Shown one piece after another: positions 27,591-36,246 of a DNA stretch of 64,000 nucleotides; the first letter of the stretch is position 1; each line of letters opens with the position of its first letter. Both the position numbers and the translations under genes were made by a program. Where the stretch lies: NCBI RefSeq assembly GCF_022899935.1, contig NZ_JALJCJ010000001.1, forward strand, positions 186,001 through 250,000, written 5' to 3'. The notes under the pieces are model-generated. The model was not told the origin of the DNA. It saw nothing but the letters and a program-made list of their open reading frames with translations, and ran no database searches. This DNA comes from Shinella curvata. Its GTDB lineage: Bacteria; Pseudomonadota; Alphaproteobacteria; Rhizobiales; Rhizobiaceae.

Positions 27591-28336
27591 CCGATTTGTG
27601 AGAGAATGGGAAACGTTTGCTGGAACCAGATGGCGACGGCGCTGATATAGCCGAAAATGAAGGCGAGACCGGTGAGGATCAACAGAACGCCCATGATCTT
27701 TTCCACCGCGCCGAGATGGCGGCGAAAACGCACGAGGAAGCGCATGAAGGCTCCGGAGAAACCAGCCGCGATCCAGAACGGAACGGCAAGCCCGAGCGAA
27801 TAGACCGCCAGCAGGATCGCCCCGTCGCCCACCGTTTCGCGCGCCGCGGCAATTCCCAGAATGGCGCCCAGCACCGGTCCGATACACGGCGTCCAGCCAA
27901 AGGCGAAGGCAAGCCCCATGATATAGGCGCCCGACGCCGTCGCCGGTTTGCCGCCACCCTGGAACCGCGCTTCACGCGCAAAAAGCCCGATGCGCAGAAG
28001 CCCGAGAAAATGCAGGCCCATCAGGATGATGATGACGCCACCGATCTGGGCGAGCAGGTCGAGATGCCGCCGCAGCACCATGCCGATGGTCGAAGCCCCT
28101 GCCCCGAGCGCCACGAAGACGGTCGCAAAGCCCAGCGTGAAGAAGAATGCCGCAAGCAGCACCGCGCCGCGCGTATCCCGCCGCACCGCCGCCGCTTCCC
28201 CGCCGCGGAACTGATCCACCGAGATGCCGGCCATGTAACAGAGATAGGGAGGCACGAGCGGCAGCACGCAGGGCGACAGGAACGAGAGCGCACCCGCCAG
28301 AAGCGCGCTCCAAAGGGAAATATCGGCAATCGACAA
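27587..28336 (-). CDS. ccdA: Cytochrome c biogenesis / thiol-disulfide membrane protein CcdA
   Basis: A 249-aa inner-membrane protein with six spans that carries electrons from cytoplasmic thioredoxin to periplasmic thiols, needed to keep apocytochrome c cysteines reduced. The redox Cys pair is visible in LSPCVLPLVPP (near residue 23) and GWTPCIGP (near 150). The start is TTG with GGAG at good spacing. The stop TAG lies in the last bases of the RIME-like repeat. It lies about 7 kb from the tetraheme cytochrome gene, whose maturation would need this function. Confidence 0.9.
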   Translation of the reverse strand: MSIADISLWSALLAGALSFLSPCVLPLVPPYLCYMAGISVDQFRGGEAAAVRRDTRGAVLLAAFFFTLGFATVFVALGAGASTIGMVLRRHLDLLAQIGGVIIILMGLHFLGLLRIGLFAREARFQGGGKPATASGAYIMGLAFAFGWTPCIGPVLGAILGIAAARETVGDGAILLAVYSLGLAVPFWIAAGFSGAFMRFLVRFRRHLGAVEKIMGVLLILTGLAFIFGYISAVAIWFQQTFPILSQIG

Positions 28337-28555
28337 GGGCTACTCCGAGACGTCCTGAGGGGCGCCGGCAAAACCGCCTCGCCACCCCTGCGTGGGTGTC
28401 ATCTGATAGACCCGGTTCACCCCTCCCGCCAATCACCTTTTGGAGAACGCGACGAAATGTCGTGGCGCAGTGTCGACTTTGCAGTCAGTGCCGCGATCAA
28501 GCCGAAATGTAGTTTGAAGGAAGACCACCGCCACTTCGTGTCAACACGACGGAGG

Positions 28556-28631
28556 TGGTGAGCGCGCAGGGATTCGAACCCTGGACCTACTGATTAAAAG
28601 TCAGTTGCTCTACCGGCTGAGCTACGCGCTC
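28556..28631 (-). tRNA. tRNA-Lys(UUU)
   Basis: A 76-base gene with encoded CCA. The acceptor stem is GAGCGCG/CGCGCTC, the anticodon stem CTGA/TCAG region encloses TTT, and the T loop reads GGTTCGAATCC. It lies between ccdA and the caspase cluster, all on the minus strand. Confidence 0.95.
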
Positions 28632-28779
28632 CCAAGCGGTGCGAAGGCGCCCCGCGGAAGTGGGCGGAACATATGCATGCGGTTCTGCCGGGTCAACCCG
28701 GAAAATGTAGAGAAAAACAGCTTTTATAGTGGCTCGACGACCGGGCCGCTTTGTCGTTGCGGGTGCGTGGCTGCCGGGC

Positions 28780-30348
28780 TCAGTAAACCGTGTACTTCAA
28801 GAGCCCCAGCGACCAGTTCACGCTGCGGTTTTCCGTATCCCGCGTCCAGGTCTGTTTCAGCGTTCCGGCGATGTCGGCGATGGTGGTGCGCGCGTCGAGT
28901 TCCTTCTGCAGGCCGTAGTCATTCGGCGCGACCTTGGTCAAATCGACATCATCGGCGACGACGATGGCGACCAGAACATTTTCGCTCGGGCCAGCGGCTT
29001 CGAAATCGAAGCCGTAATAGTCGTCCGGGATTGTAAGCGGGCTGTTGGCGGCAAGCGGGGTGATCTTCTTGGCCGCCTCGTTCGGGAAAATCTGCGTCGC
29101 CTTCCCGTCCTTGTCGACGTCGTAGAGGATGAGGTGGCCGCCGGTGCTGCTCGTCACGGTGATGCGGAAGGAATCGCCGGTATTCAGATGATCGGACGAG
29201 AGCGAGACATGGACGTCACCGCTCTGCGGCTTGCCGAGGATATCGCTGACGGCATCGACCGGGTCCGCCGCGACATAGGCCGTCTGCTGGGTGTTTTCCA
29301 CTTTGACCTTTTCGACCTTACCGTAGTCCGCACCCTGTTGCTGCGTATCACCGCTCGTCTGCGGCTGTTCATCCTGCTGGGTCTGCTGCAGGCCGGTCGT
29401 ATCGGCCGCCGTCGGCGTCACGGCGGCGGCACCGAGCAGCGCGTAGTTCACCTCGAGCTGCGGATCGAGGCCCTGGCATTGTTTCTGGCTCGCACAATAG
29501 GTCTGCGACTGTTTCTTCACATATTCCAGAAGCTCGGCGTTCGAGACGATGCCGTTGCCGTTGCTGTCGGCGGCGGAAACCTCGTGGCCGTTGACATAGG
29601 AGAGCGTGAAGACGCCATGGCGCTCTTCCGGCGGCAGGCGCGTATCGTCCCAGGCGACCTGATAGGACGAAGCGGCGCTCCAGGCCTCTATACCGTTCTG
29701 CTTGACGATCTCCGGTTTGTCGACAACCGCCACATCGATGCGCAGGCCGCGCATTTTCACCTCTTCCACCGGCTTGGCGAACGGTCGCGGCAGGAAGCGC
29801 GCGCTTTCCATGGCGTCGGCGACCTGGGTGGAGAGAGAGCGTGAAATCGTGCCGGAATGGCAGGCATCGATGACGATCGAGACGGCACGGTCCTTCAATT
29901 TCTCGAGCATCGCATCGATTTCGTCGTCGAGAATAACGTTCGTCCAATCGCCATCGCCGGCGGCGATATCGTAAGTCGAAAGCGCTTCGTCGAGACCGTC
30001 CTCTTCGTCACCACTCGCATCCTTCACCTGTAGGCCATGGCCGGAGAAGTAGAAATAGACCCGGTCGCCCGGCTGCGTACCCTGGATCAGCCATTCATCG
30101 ATATTGGCGAGGATGGCAGCGCGACTCGCATCCTTGTCGAGCAGAACGCGAATCGAATCGGCCGCATATCCCTGCTTTTCCCTGAGGAGCTTCTCGATGA
30201 GCGGAACGTCGTTCTTCGGTCCTTCGAGGAACATCTTTTCCGGCAGCGACGCATAGGTGCCGATACCGACGAGCAGCGCCCGGTCGGCCGCCGCGGCGGC
30301 CGAAAACACGGAGAGCGAGAGGACCAGCGCAGCGGCGTAGCGGATCAT
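28780..30348 (-). CDS. Exported caspase-like protease with EF-hand loop and DUF4384-like domain (caspase B)
   Basis: A 522-aa protein with a signal peptide of about 21 residues (MIRYAAALVLSLSVFSAAAA). The C14 caspase-like domain covers about 23-180: the catalytic His is H104 in YFSGHGLQ, the Cys is C163 in VIDACHSGT, and the acidic GDEEDGLDEAL segment is typical of metacaspase-type enzymes. An EF-hand loop at 261-272 (DSNGNGIVSNAE) has all usual ligand positions. A Gln-rich linker (about 318-345) leads to a DUF4384-like domain (about 360-475). It is the last gene of the cluster and overlaps caspase A by one base (TGATG), so both should be made together. Its target is unknown. Confidence 0.85.
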   Translation of the reverse strand: MIRYAAALVLSLSVFSAAAAADRALLVGIGTYASLPEKMFLEGPKNDVPLIEKLLREKQGYAADSIRVLLDKDASRAAILANIDEWLIQGTQPGDRVYFYFSGHGLQVKDASGDEEDGLDEALSTYDIAAGDGDWTNVILDDEIDAMLEKLKDRAVSIVIDACHSGTISRSLSTQVADAMESARFLPRPFAKPVEEVKMRGLRIDVAVVDKPEIVKQNGIEAWSAASSYQVAWDDTRLPPEERHGVFTLSYVNGHEVSAADSNGNGIVSNAELLEYVKKQSQTYCASQKQCQGLDPQLEVNYALLGAAAVTPTAADTTGLQQTQQDEQPQTSGDTQQQGADYGKVEKVKVENTQQTAYVAADPVDAVSDILGKPQSGDVHVSLSSDHLNTGDSFRITVTSSTGGHLILYDVDKDGKATQIFPNEAAKKITPLAANSPLTIPDDYYGFDFEAAGPSENVLVAIVVADDVDLTKVAPNDYGLQKELDARTTIADIAGTLKQTWTRDTENRSVNWSLGLLKYTVY

Positions 30349-31916
30349 CAGAGTGTTTCCCGCGTATAGAGAGGTTGAATGGCCACGCTAGCCTCCTTGC
30401 CGTCGAGCCGCGTCAAGAGCGCCTGCAGCAACGTGGCAGCCGTCACGTTCTTGTCGGAGAGTACGGCTCCGATCGCATCGACCGGTTCACCTGTCCAGAT
30501 GGTGATGAGATGGTCGGCACCGAAAGGTTTGACGATCTCGACATCCGTCAACTTGAATTCGGAACTGCTCGTTCCCGCCGCCTGCATGTCGAGGAACTGT
30601 ACCTCGCCGGTATTGGCGAGATTGAAGACCAGCATGTTCGGGTAGCGGCCGGGCGGTGCATCGAACCGCAGCCGTTGGCCGGCGGCATAGATATCCTTGA
30701 CGGGCGCCAGTGAGACCGTGCCGGGATTCTGGCTTGCCATGGCTTTGAGGAAATCCAGCAGGACATATTTGTCGACGACCGGCTGGATACGGTCCGCGCC
30801 GACATTCTCCGCCGCTACATCACCGTTCGGCGTGTAGAACGTGCCGGTCGCCACGTCCCAGCGAAACGGCGTTCCGGTGCCCTCGGCATCCGTCGGCCGC
30901 GCCGCCTCGCCATCGATCTGCAGGGCGATCTTGCCTGTCCAACCAAGCTCCTTGACGGTCTTGATGGTTTTCGGGATCGTACCGGCGTCATTCGTCGTTG
31001 TCGCCGTATCACCAGTGGCGGCCGGAATGCCGCGGGTCAGCGTCACCACGACCTCGCTCTCCGAGCGGGCCACCTGGGGCATGAAGTTCGGAACCTGCAA
31101 CGCCTCCGAGCGGTTCTTCACATTGCTGAAGATGTAGTCTTCGAGTTCGATTCGCGTGATGATGCCGTTGCCGTCGCGGTCGGCGCTGCCCTCAACGGCG
31201 CGGGCAAAGCTCCAGCTCAGCGCCCCGCGCGGCTCGCCGTCGATGATGACCTCCGGCGTCGGCTGGCTTTCCAGCGAGGCTGCAAGCACCGTCACCTGCT
31301 TGAAATTGATCTCCTTGAGGGCCGCGCCAGCAACGGCCTCCTGCGAAGGCGGCGCCAGCTTGACCGTCACCGCCGGCGCCAGTCGGCTCTTGCCCTTGAT
31401 CGAGCGGCTCATGCCGCCGGAAAAGCAGCTGTCGGAGACGAAGAGCACGTGCACGCCCTTGCCTTCCGCCTCGGCAAACCAGGCGTTCATCTCGTTGTCG
31501 ACGATGATCTCCTTCGACGTTTCCTCGTAACGGTTGCGATCGAAGCCCGGAAGCTGAAGGAATTCGTCAAGCCCGTCGGCTTCGTCACCGGCAATCAGTT
31601 CAGGCATCTGCGCGCCGTGTCCTGCATAGGTGAAAATGATCGTGTCGCCGGATACCGCCTCGGCCACCATGTCGGTCCAGGCTTTGCGCAAATCGTCCTT
31701 GCGAGCCTCTGCATTGGTGAATTTCTTCACCTTGAAACCGGCCGCACTCATCGACGCATAGACGTCCTCGGCGTCGCGCACGGCGCCATCGAGACTGACA
31801 TCGTTCGGATACTGGTCCACGCCCACGACGAGCGCATAGGTCTGCGCCGCAAAGGCCGGCAGGGGAAAGGCAGCCGAGAGCGTAAGCGCCAGCAGACGGG
31901 GCAGCAGCGTTCTCAT
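30348..31916 (-). CDS. Exported caspase-like protease with EF-hand loop (caspase A)
   Basis: A 522-aa protein with signal peptide MRTLLPRLLALTLSAAFPLP ending AFA-A. The C14 domain covers about 25-170, with H100 in TYAGHGAQ, C164 in VSDSCFSGG, and the acidic segment GDEADGLDEF. An EF-hand loop at 246-257 (DRDGNGIITRIE) is canonical. The C-terminal half (about 380-500) has the DUF4384-like pattern: IYAAGQRLRFDAPPGRYPNM, then PFGADHLITIW. It shares its domain order with caspase B, but the sequences differ widely, so the duplication is old or the genes were recruited separately. It overlaps the OmpA-family gene by four bases. Confidence 0.85.
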   Translation of the reverse strand: MRTLLPRLLALTLSAAFPLPAFAAQTYALVVGVDQYPNDVSLDGAVRDAEDVYASMSAAGFKVKKFTNAEARKDDLRKAWTDMVAEAVSGDTIIFTYAGHGAQMPELIAGDEADGLDEFLQLPGFDRNRYEETSKEIIVDNEMNAWFAEAEGKGVHVLFVSDSCFSGGMSRSIKGKSRLAPAVTVKLAPPSQEAVAGAALKEINFKQVTVLAASLESQPTPEVIIDGEPRGALSWSFARAVEGSADRDGNGIITRIELEDYIFSNVKNRSEALQVPNFMPQVARSESEVVVTLTRGIPAATGDTATTTNDAGTIPKTIKTVKELGWTGKIALQIDGEAARPTDAEGTGTPFRWDVATGTFYTPNGDVAAENVGADRIQPVVDKYVLLDFLKAMASQNPGTVSLAPVKDIYAAGQRLRFDAPPGRYPNMLVFNLANTGEVQFLDMQAAGTSSSEFKLTDVEIVKPFGADHLITIWTGEPVDAIGAVLSDKNVTAATLLQALLTRLDGKEASVAIQPLYTRETL

Positions 31917-32824
31917 TGCACGTCCACTTCAACGCGGCGGTTCAACTGGTTCAGTGTCTCCGTGTCATAGGCGCTGGCGTCATCCGGCTTGAAAGGTTCG
32001 TCCTCGCCCTTGCCGATCGTGGTGATCGTGCCGGCATAACCGGTATCGTGGAGATAGGCCTTCAGCGTATCGGCGCGCGCGAGCGAAAGCGCGTAATTGG
32101 CATCCGCCCCGCCCACCGGATCCGTGTGGCCGATCAGCTTGATGGCGGACGGCTTCACGGCCTTCAGGCACTCGGCGAGATCCTTGGCCGCCTCGACACC
32201 CTCGGGCGTGAAATCGGCCGTGCCGAAGACATAACGAACCGGCGTCGATTTCTTCTTTATCGCCACGCCGCGGAAGGAGACCTTGCAGCCGCCGCGCATC
32301 GCGAGCTTGACAGGGCGCGGCGCGGCAAGGCGCATCTCGCCGGCAAGCCGGTCGAGACGCAGGATGTACTGCTCGTCCGGCGCCATCCAATCCGGTGTCA
32401 ACGTCGTGTTCGAGCCGTCCTCCAGAGCGATCTGGTAGAGTTTCGCGGCTTCCTCGTAGTCCTTGCGCTCGCGGGCAAGATCGCCCAGCGCATCAAAGAC
32501 CTGCCAGGGGCCGCCATACTTCTTCTGAAGCATCTCCAGGTCGGCGCGGTGATCCACCAGCTTGCCGCCGTTGCCGACGTCGGTTGCGATGCGATTGAAG
32601 CTGGAAAGCGCCGCGACACGGCCGACGAGCGTACGCTCATTGGCGCTGCAATTGGCGGTGCCGGCGGTTTCGGCGATCGACTGGGCCTTCTGTTCGTCGC
32701 CTGCGTTGAACGCCTCGATGACACCGGTGAAGGCATCACAGGCCGCCGCGGCCGGGGCCACACCGGCCATTACGAAGAGTGTCGCTGCCAGAGATCGCAT
32801 CAGCATTGTCGGTTCAGCCCTCAT
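31913..32824 (-). CDS. OmpA-family peptidoglycan-binding protein
   Basis: A 303-aa exported protein. The signal peptide ends near residue 28 (APAAAAC; that Cys is not in a lipobox context I trust). A helical N-terminal half has repeat-like segments (ALGDLARERKDYEEAAKLYQ) that resemble one TPR. The C-terminal OmpA domain (about 190-303) has GHTDPVGGADANYALSLARA and a terminal NRRVEVDVQ, with the Asp and Arg that bind diaminopimelate. No beta-barrel is present, so it should tether partners to the cell wall. It follows the cytochrome gene by 48 bases and overlaps caspase A by four, placing the anchor in the same transcript. Confidence 0.85.
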   Translation of the reverse strand: MRAEPTMLMRSLAATLFVMAGVAPAAAACDAFTGVIEAFNAGDEQKAQSIAETAGTANCSANERTLVGRVAALSSFNRIATDVGNGGKLVDHRADLEMLQKKYGGPWQVFDALGDLARERKDYEEAAKLYQIALEDGSNTTLTPDWMAPDEQYILRLDRLAGEMRLAAPRPVKLAMRGGCKVSFRGVAIKKKSTPVRYVFGTADFTPEGVEAAKDLAECLKAVKPSAIKLIGHTDPVGGADANYALSLARADTLKAYLHDTGYAGTITTIGKGEDEPFKPDDASAYDTETLNQLNRRVEVDVQ

Positions 32825-32872
32825 GTCTTCTCGAAACGAATAGGCAGGGGCCTGTGGCCCCTGCCCTTGTTG

Positions 32873-35800
32873 TCATTTGATTTCGAACGTCACCATCTGG
32901 AGACCGCTCGCACCGTTGTCCTGCTCGGCCTGCCTGGCGAGGTTGACTGCCAGTCCACGGGTTGGCGGCAGCTTGGAGGTCGCCACCAGCTGCCTGGCCT
33001 TTTCCGCCGTCATCTTCTGGTCGCCAAGTCCGCCGATGCGGCAGAAGGCGATCATCGTTTCACCGGGTGACGGCGAATCGAAGGTCAGGTTACCAGAACC
33101 CGGCTGCGGAATAAGGCGGCTTTCGCCAGCATTCAGCGTCGTATTGCCGATCATCACGTCGGGGATGATTTCGACCGTGCCGGTATCCTCGACATACATC
33201 ACCTGCAGCTCGCAGCTATGGTTCGTGCTGAGTTCAAAGCTGAGGTAATCGCCGACCTTTGCCGCGGTGCTCGGCACACGCAATGCCAGCTTCACCTTCT
33301 CGGCCTGCGCCTTGTCGTCCTGCTTGTAGGCCGGCACGACATAGGCGGTATCAGCCTGCCCGGCGTATTGGTCCGTATTGGCCACCTGGCCCTGTGACTG
33401 TTGCTGGCTTGCGGCGGCATCACCGGTATTGGCGGCGACGTCGGGGTTGACCCCACGCTTCAGCGGTTCGAGTTGCACGAGCGGTTGCAACATGAAGGCA
33501 TACTGTTCCTCTACCTCGGTGCGCGGGATCGTAGCGCCGGCTTCGAGCGTCGCAACCCAGTCGAGGCCGATGCGCAGGGCATTGACGTCGGTGAGGCGAC
33601 GGATGTCGGACGAAAACTCTTCCGGCGTCATGTCGAACTCGGCCGCAAGCTGTTCGAAGTTCAGCTCGTCCTCGTACTGGTCAGCGAAGTAGGTAAAGAT
33701 CTCGGCGCCGCCGGGAGCCTTCAGGCTGGTCTTGCCGCCGCCAGCCGTTGCTTCGGTAATGCCGAGACGATCGAGTGCGCCGACGAACCGGTCAGTGTCA
33801 CGCTTGTAAACCTCGTTCAGCTCCTCCTGCGGCACATAGACGGCGAGAAGCTCGTCCTGCTGGTCCTTGGAGAAAAGCGTGGACGTCTCGATATGCTCGC
33901 GCAATTGGTCCCGCTTGGAGAGAATGCCGTCGAAATGGCAGTCGAAGCAGGAGCGAGCGTTGATGATCTCGACCCCCTTGCCGATTGGCCGCTTGCGGAA
34001 GGAGACGATCGCCGTCGGGCCGATGTCGAGCTGGTCGCCCTTGTTGGTCGACAGATAGTAACCCTGCATGCCGTTCGGAAGCGAGAAAATCATTTCGCCG
34101 CCGTCGTGCTCGAAAGGTTCCAGACCCGCCTTCAGCTTCACGCCATCAGGCCCCGCCGGGAAGCGTTTCAGCACCTGCCTGCCGACGTCGCCCGCGAAGT
34201 CATAGGACTTCCAGTAGTAGCCGCCGAAAGGCATATCGTGGCGTTCCAGCATACGGTTGTGGTCGGAGACGCCGGACGAGCCGTCGGCAAAGCCGGCGCG
34301 GACGATACGGCGGCGTTCGATGTTCTGATCGACCGGCACACCGAAGCGCTTTTCCAGTTCGGCGATGTTGGTCGGCAGCTTCATGAGGCGGTTATAGACC
34401 TTCGGCCGGGCGCCGTTGCTCATGAACCAGTCGACACGCATGATCGGCAGTTGGCTCTGCGTCGCCTTGGCAAGGGCGTGCAGTTGCGCATTGCTCGTCG
34501 GGTCGACGCCGTAGAAGTACTCGTTGATCAGGAAGTCGTAGTCTTCCTGGTTCCATTCGAGATCACGCAGATCGACACGAACGAGCAGACCGTCGGAACC
34601 GTCCACTTCCTCGGGCAGGACAAGCTCAGGCCCGTAGGAAAGCGAGTTCAAGAGTTTCTTGAAGCCGCCGGCCAGAACCTTCATGCGCTTCAGGAAGGTG
34701 TCGTGCGTCTCGCAGCTCATCATGCCGTTATATTGGTCGCGATAGCTGAAATAGCGCATGAAGGGTTGGTCGTGTTCGTCGACCTTGGAGATGTCCTGCA
34801 AGGCGAGTTCGACGAAATCGAGATATTTCAGCATGGGGCGCGAGCGCTTGACCTGCGTGGCCGAAACCGCCGTGGGAATGGCCGCCTGGTTGAGCGAGTT
34901 GATCCAGTCGGCCAGGCCCTGCACCTCGGCATCGGCCGGGCGCTTTCCGAGCGGCATGCGGCCGCTGGTGACGCTGGTGTAGAGCAGCGACTTGGACGCA
35001 TCGCCGGGGGTCACGAAGGCCGGGTTCGCGGCAATCGACGCAAGATCGCCGGATGGGAACGAGCCCTGCGAGCTCTCGCCAGGGCCATGGCAGTTGCGGC
35101 AATACTTGCCGATGAAGGCATCGGCCGCGGAAGCGAGCTCCGCATTGCCGCCGCCAACGCTGAGCGCGCTCTCGGCGGTCGCCTCGCTGCAGACGGGCGC
35201 CGTGCTGGTTTCGACCGGCGTCACCTTCACCTCGCGGTCGGAAAGGAACGCGTACATGGCCTGCTTGTCCTCGTCCGACAGAGCCGAAAGGCCCTGCGCG
35301 ATGCGGCGCATGACGGGATCGGCGAGCGGCGAGCCGGAGAGCTTCTTGCCCTCCTCGATCAGGCCCTTTGTGAAGACTTCATGCGAGGCAAGACCGGCCA
35401 TGCGCGCCTTGGTGATATCGGGCGCGACCGCGCCGGTCAGCCCTTTCTCGCCCTCATAGGCACGGGCGAGGTCGAGCCCGTAGGTCGTGGTGCGCGGGGT
35501 GTGGCAATCGCCGCAGCCGCCGACATTTTCCACGAGGTAGCGGCCGCGCTCCATCTGCGTTTCCTCGCGCGGCTGATAGGCCTGTACGGTGAAATGGCTG
35601 CGCTTCCAGAGCGTGATCGTGGTTTGGCGGCTGAAGGGGAAGGCGATCTCGTGTTCCTTCGACGCGGCATCCGTCTGCGGCAGCGTCTCGATATAGGCTT
35701 TGATATCGAGCACGTCTTCCGGCTTCATGCCGCCATAGGAGGTGTAGGGCATGACCGGATACAAATTGTTGCCATCCTTCTTGAGGCCGACCATGACGGC

Positions 35801-36127
35801 GTTCAGGAAGTCAGCGTTGGACCAGCCGCCGATGCCGTTCGGATGGGCCGAAATGTTCGGCGCGAAGAACTTGCCGATCGCCGTCTGCATTTCCATGCCG
35901 CCGGAAAGCAGCTCCATATTGTCGCCCGAGCCATGGCAAGCGCCGCAACCGGCCGCGCCGAACATGATTTTGCCATTGTCGGCATTCGCCTGGTAGGTGC
36001 CGTAGGCATCCGCCGCGAACTGGTCGATGGCGAACGCACTGGCGGGACAGAACAGCGCCATGGTCAGACCGAGCGCCGCAGCAAGGCGGGAAACCGGTCG
36101 CAGAAGTGATGTCTTGAACACGCGCAT
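32873..36127 (-). CDS. Large exported tetraheme c-type cytochrome with DUF4384-like C-terminus
   Basis: A 1084-aa protein starting at the ATG preceded by GAAGGGAAC (31 codons inside the longest frame), with a signal peptide ending AFA-I near residue 33. Four CXXCH heme motifs are visible: C61-H65, C205-H209, C343-H347 and C727-H731. The first three sit in cytochrome c-like domains. The fourth (SCFDCHFDG) lies in a large region I do not recognise (about 420-890). A Gln-rich linker near 905-925 leads to a DUF4384-like domain (about 940-1035). The architecture resembles no standard oxidase or peroxidase. It is 119 bases after the NOX-like gene and is the probable periplasmic electron acceptor or donor in the cluster. 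Confidence 0.85.
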   Translation of the reverse strand: MRVFKTSLLRPVSRLAAALGLTMALFCPASAFAIDQFAADAYGTYQANADNGKIMFGAAGCGACHGSGDNMELLSGGMEMQTAIGKFFAPNISAHPNGIGGWSNADFLNAVMVGLKKDGNNLYPVMPYTSYGGMKPEDVLDIKAYIETLPQTDAASKEHEIAFPFSRQTTITLWKRSHFTVQAYQPREETQMERGRYLVENVGGCGDCHTPRTTTYGLDLARAYEGEKGLTGAVAPDITKARMAGLASHEVFTKGLIEEGKKLSGSPLADPVMRRIAQGLSALSDEDKQAMYAFLSDREVKVTPVETSTAPVCSEATAESALSVGGGNAELASAADAFIGKYCRNCHGPGESSQGSFPSGDLASIAANPAFVTPGDASKSLLYTSVTSGRMPLGKRPADAEVQGLADWINSLNQAAIPTAVSATQVKRSRPMLKYLDFVELALQDISKVDEHDQPFMRYFSYRDQYNGMMSCETHDTFLKRMKVLAGGFKKLLNSLSYGPELVLPEEVDGSDGLLVRVDLRDLEWNQEDYDFLINEYFYGVDPTSNAQLHALAKATQSQLPIMRVDWFMSNGARPKVYNRLMKLPTNIAELEKRFGVPVDQNIERRRIVRAGFADGSSGVSDHNRMLERHDMPFGGYYWKSYDFAGDVGRQVLKRFPAGPDGVKLKAGLEPFEHDGGEMIFSLPNGMQGYYLSTNKGDQLDIGPTAIVSFRKRPIGKGVEIINARSCFDCHFDGILSKRDQLREHIETSTLFSKDQQDELLAVYVPQEELNEVYKRDTDRFVGALDRLGITEATAGGGKTSLKAPGGAEIFTYFADQYEDELNFEQLAAEFDMTPEEFSSDIRRLTDVNALRIGLDWVATLEAGATIPRTEVEEQYAFMLQPLVQLEPLKRGVNPDVAANTGDAAASQQQSQGQVANTDQYAGQADTAYVVPAYKQDDKAQAEKVKLALRVPSTAAKVGDYLSFELSTNHSCELQVMYVEDTGTVEIIPDVMIGNTTLNAGESRLIPQPGSGNLTFDSPSPGETMIAFCRIGGLGDQKMTAEKARQLVATSKLPPTRGLAVNLARQAEQDNGASGLQMVTFEIK

Positions 36128-36246
36128 GGCTTGTTCCCTTCGCTCCAAGAGGCCGGTGGACCGGCTGGAAATTTCAAGCATTCCCGCTTTTCTTAGAAAC
36201 GCGGAAGCACCCGATTTCATTCACGCAATTCCGTACGCGCCCGGCC

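Noticed and set aside
33401-36109. A 902-codon plus-strand open frame
   Set aside because: It is antisense to the tetraheme cytochrome and shows no domain; long shadow frames are usual at this GC content.
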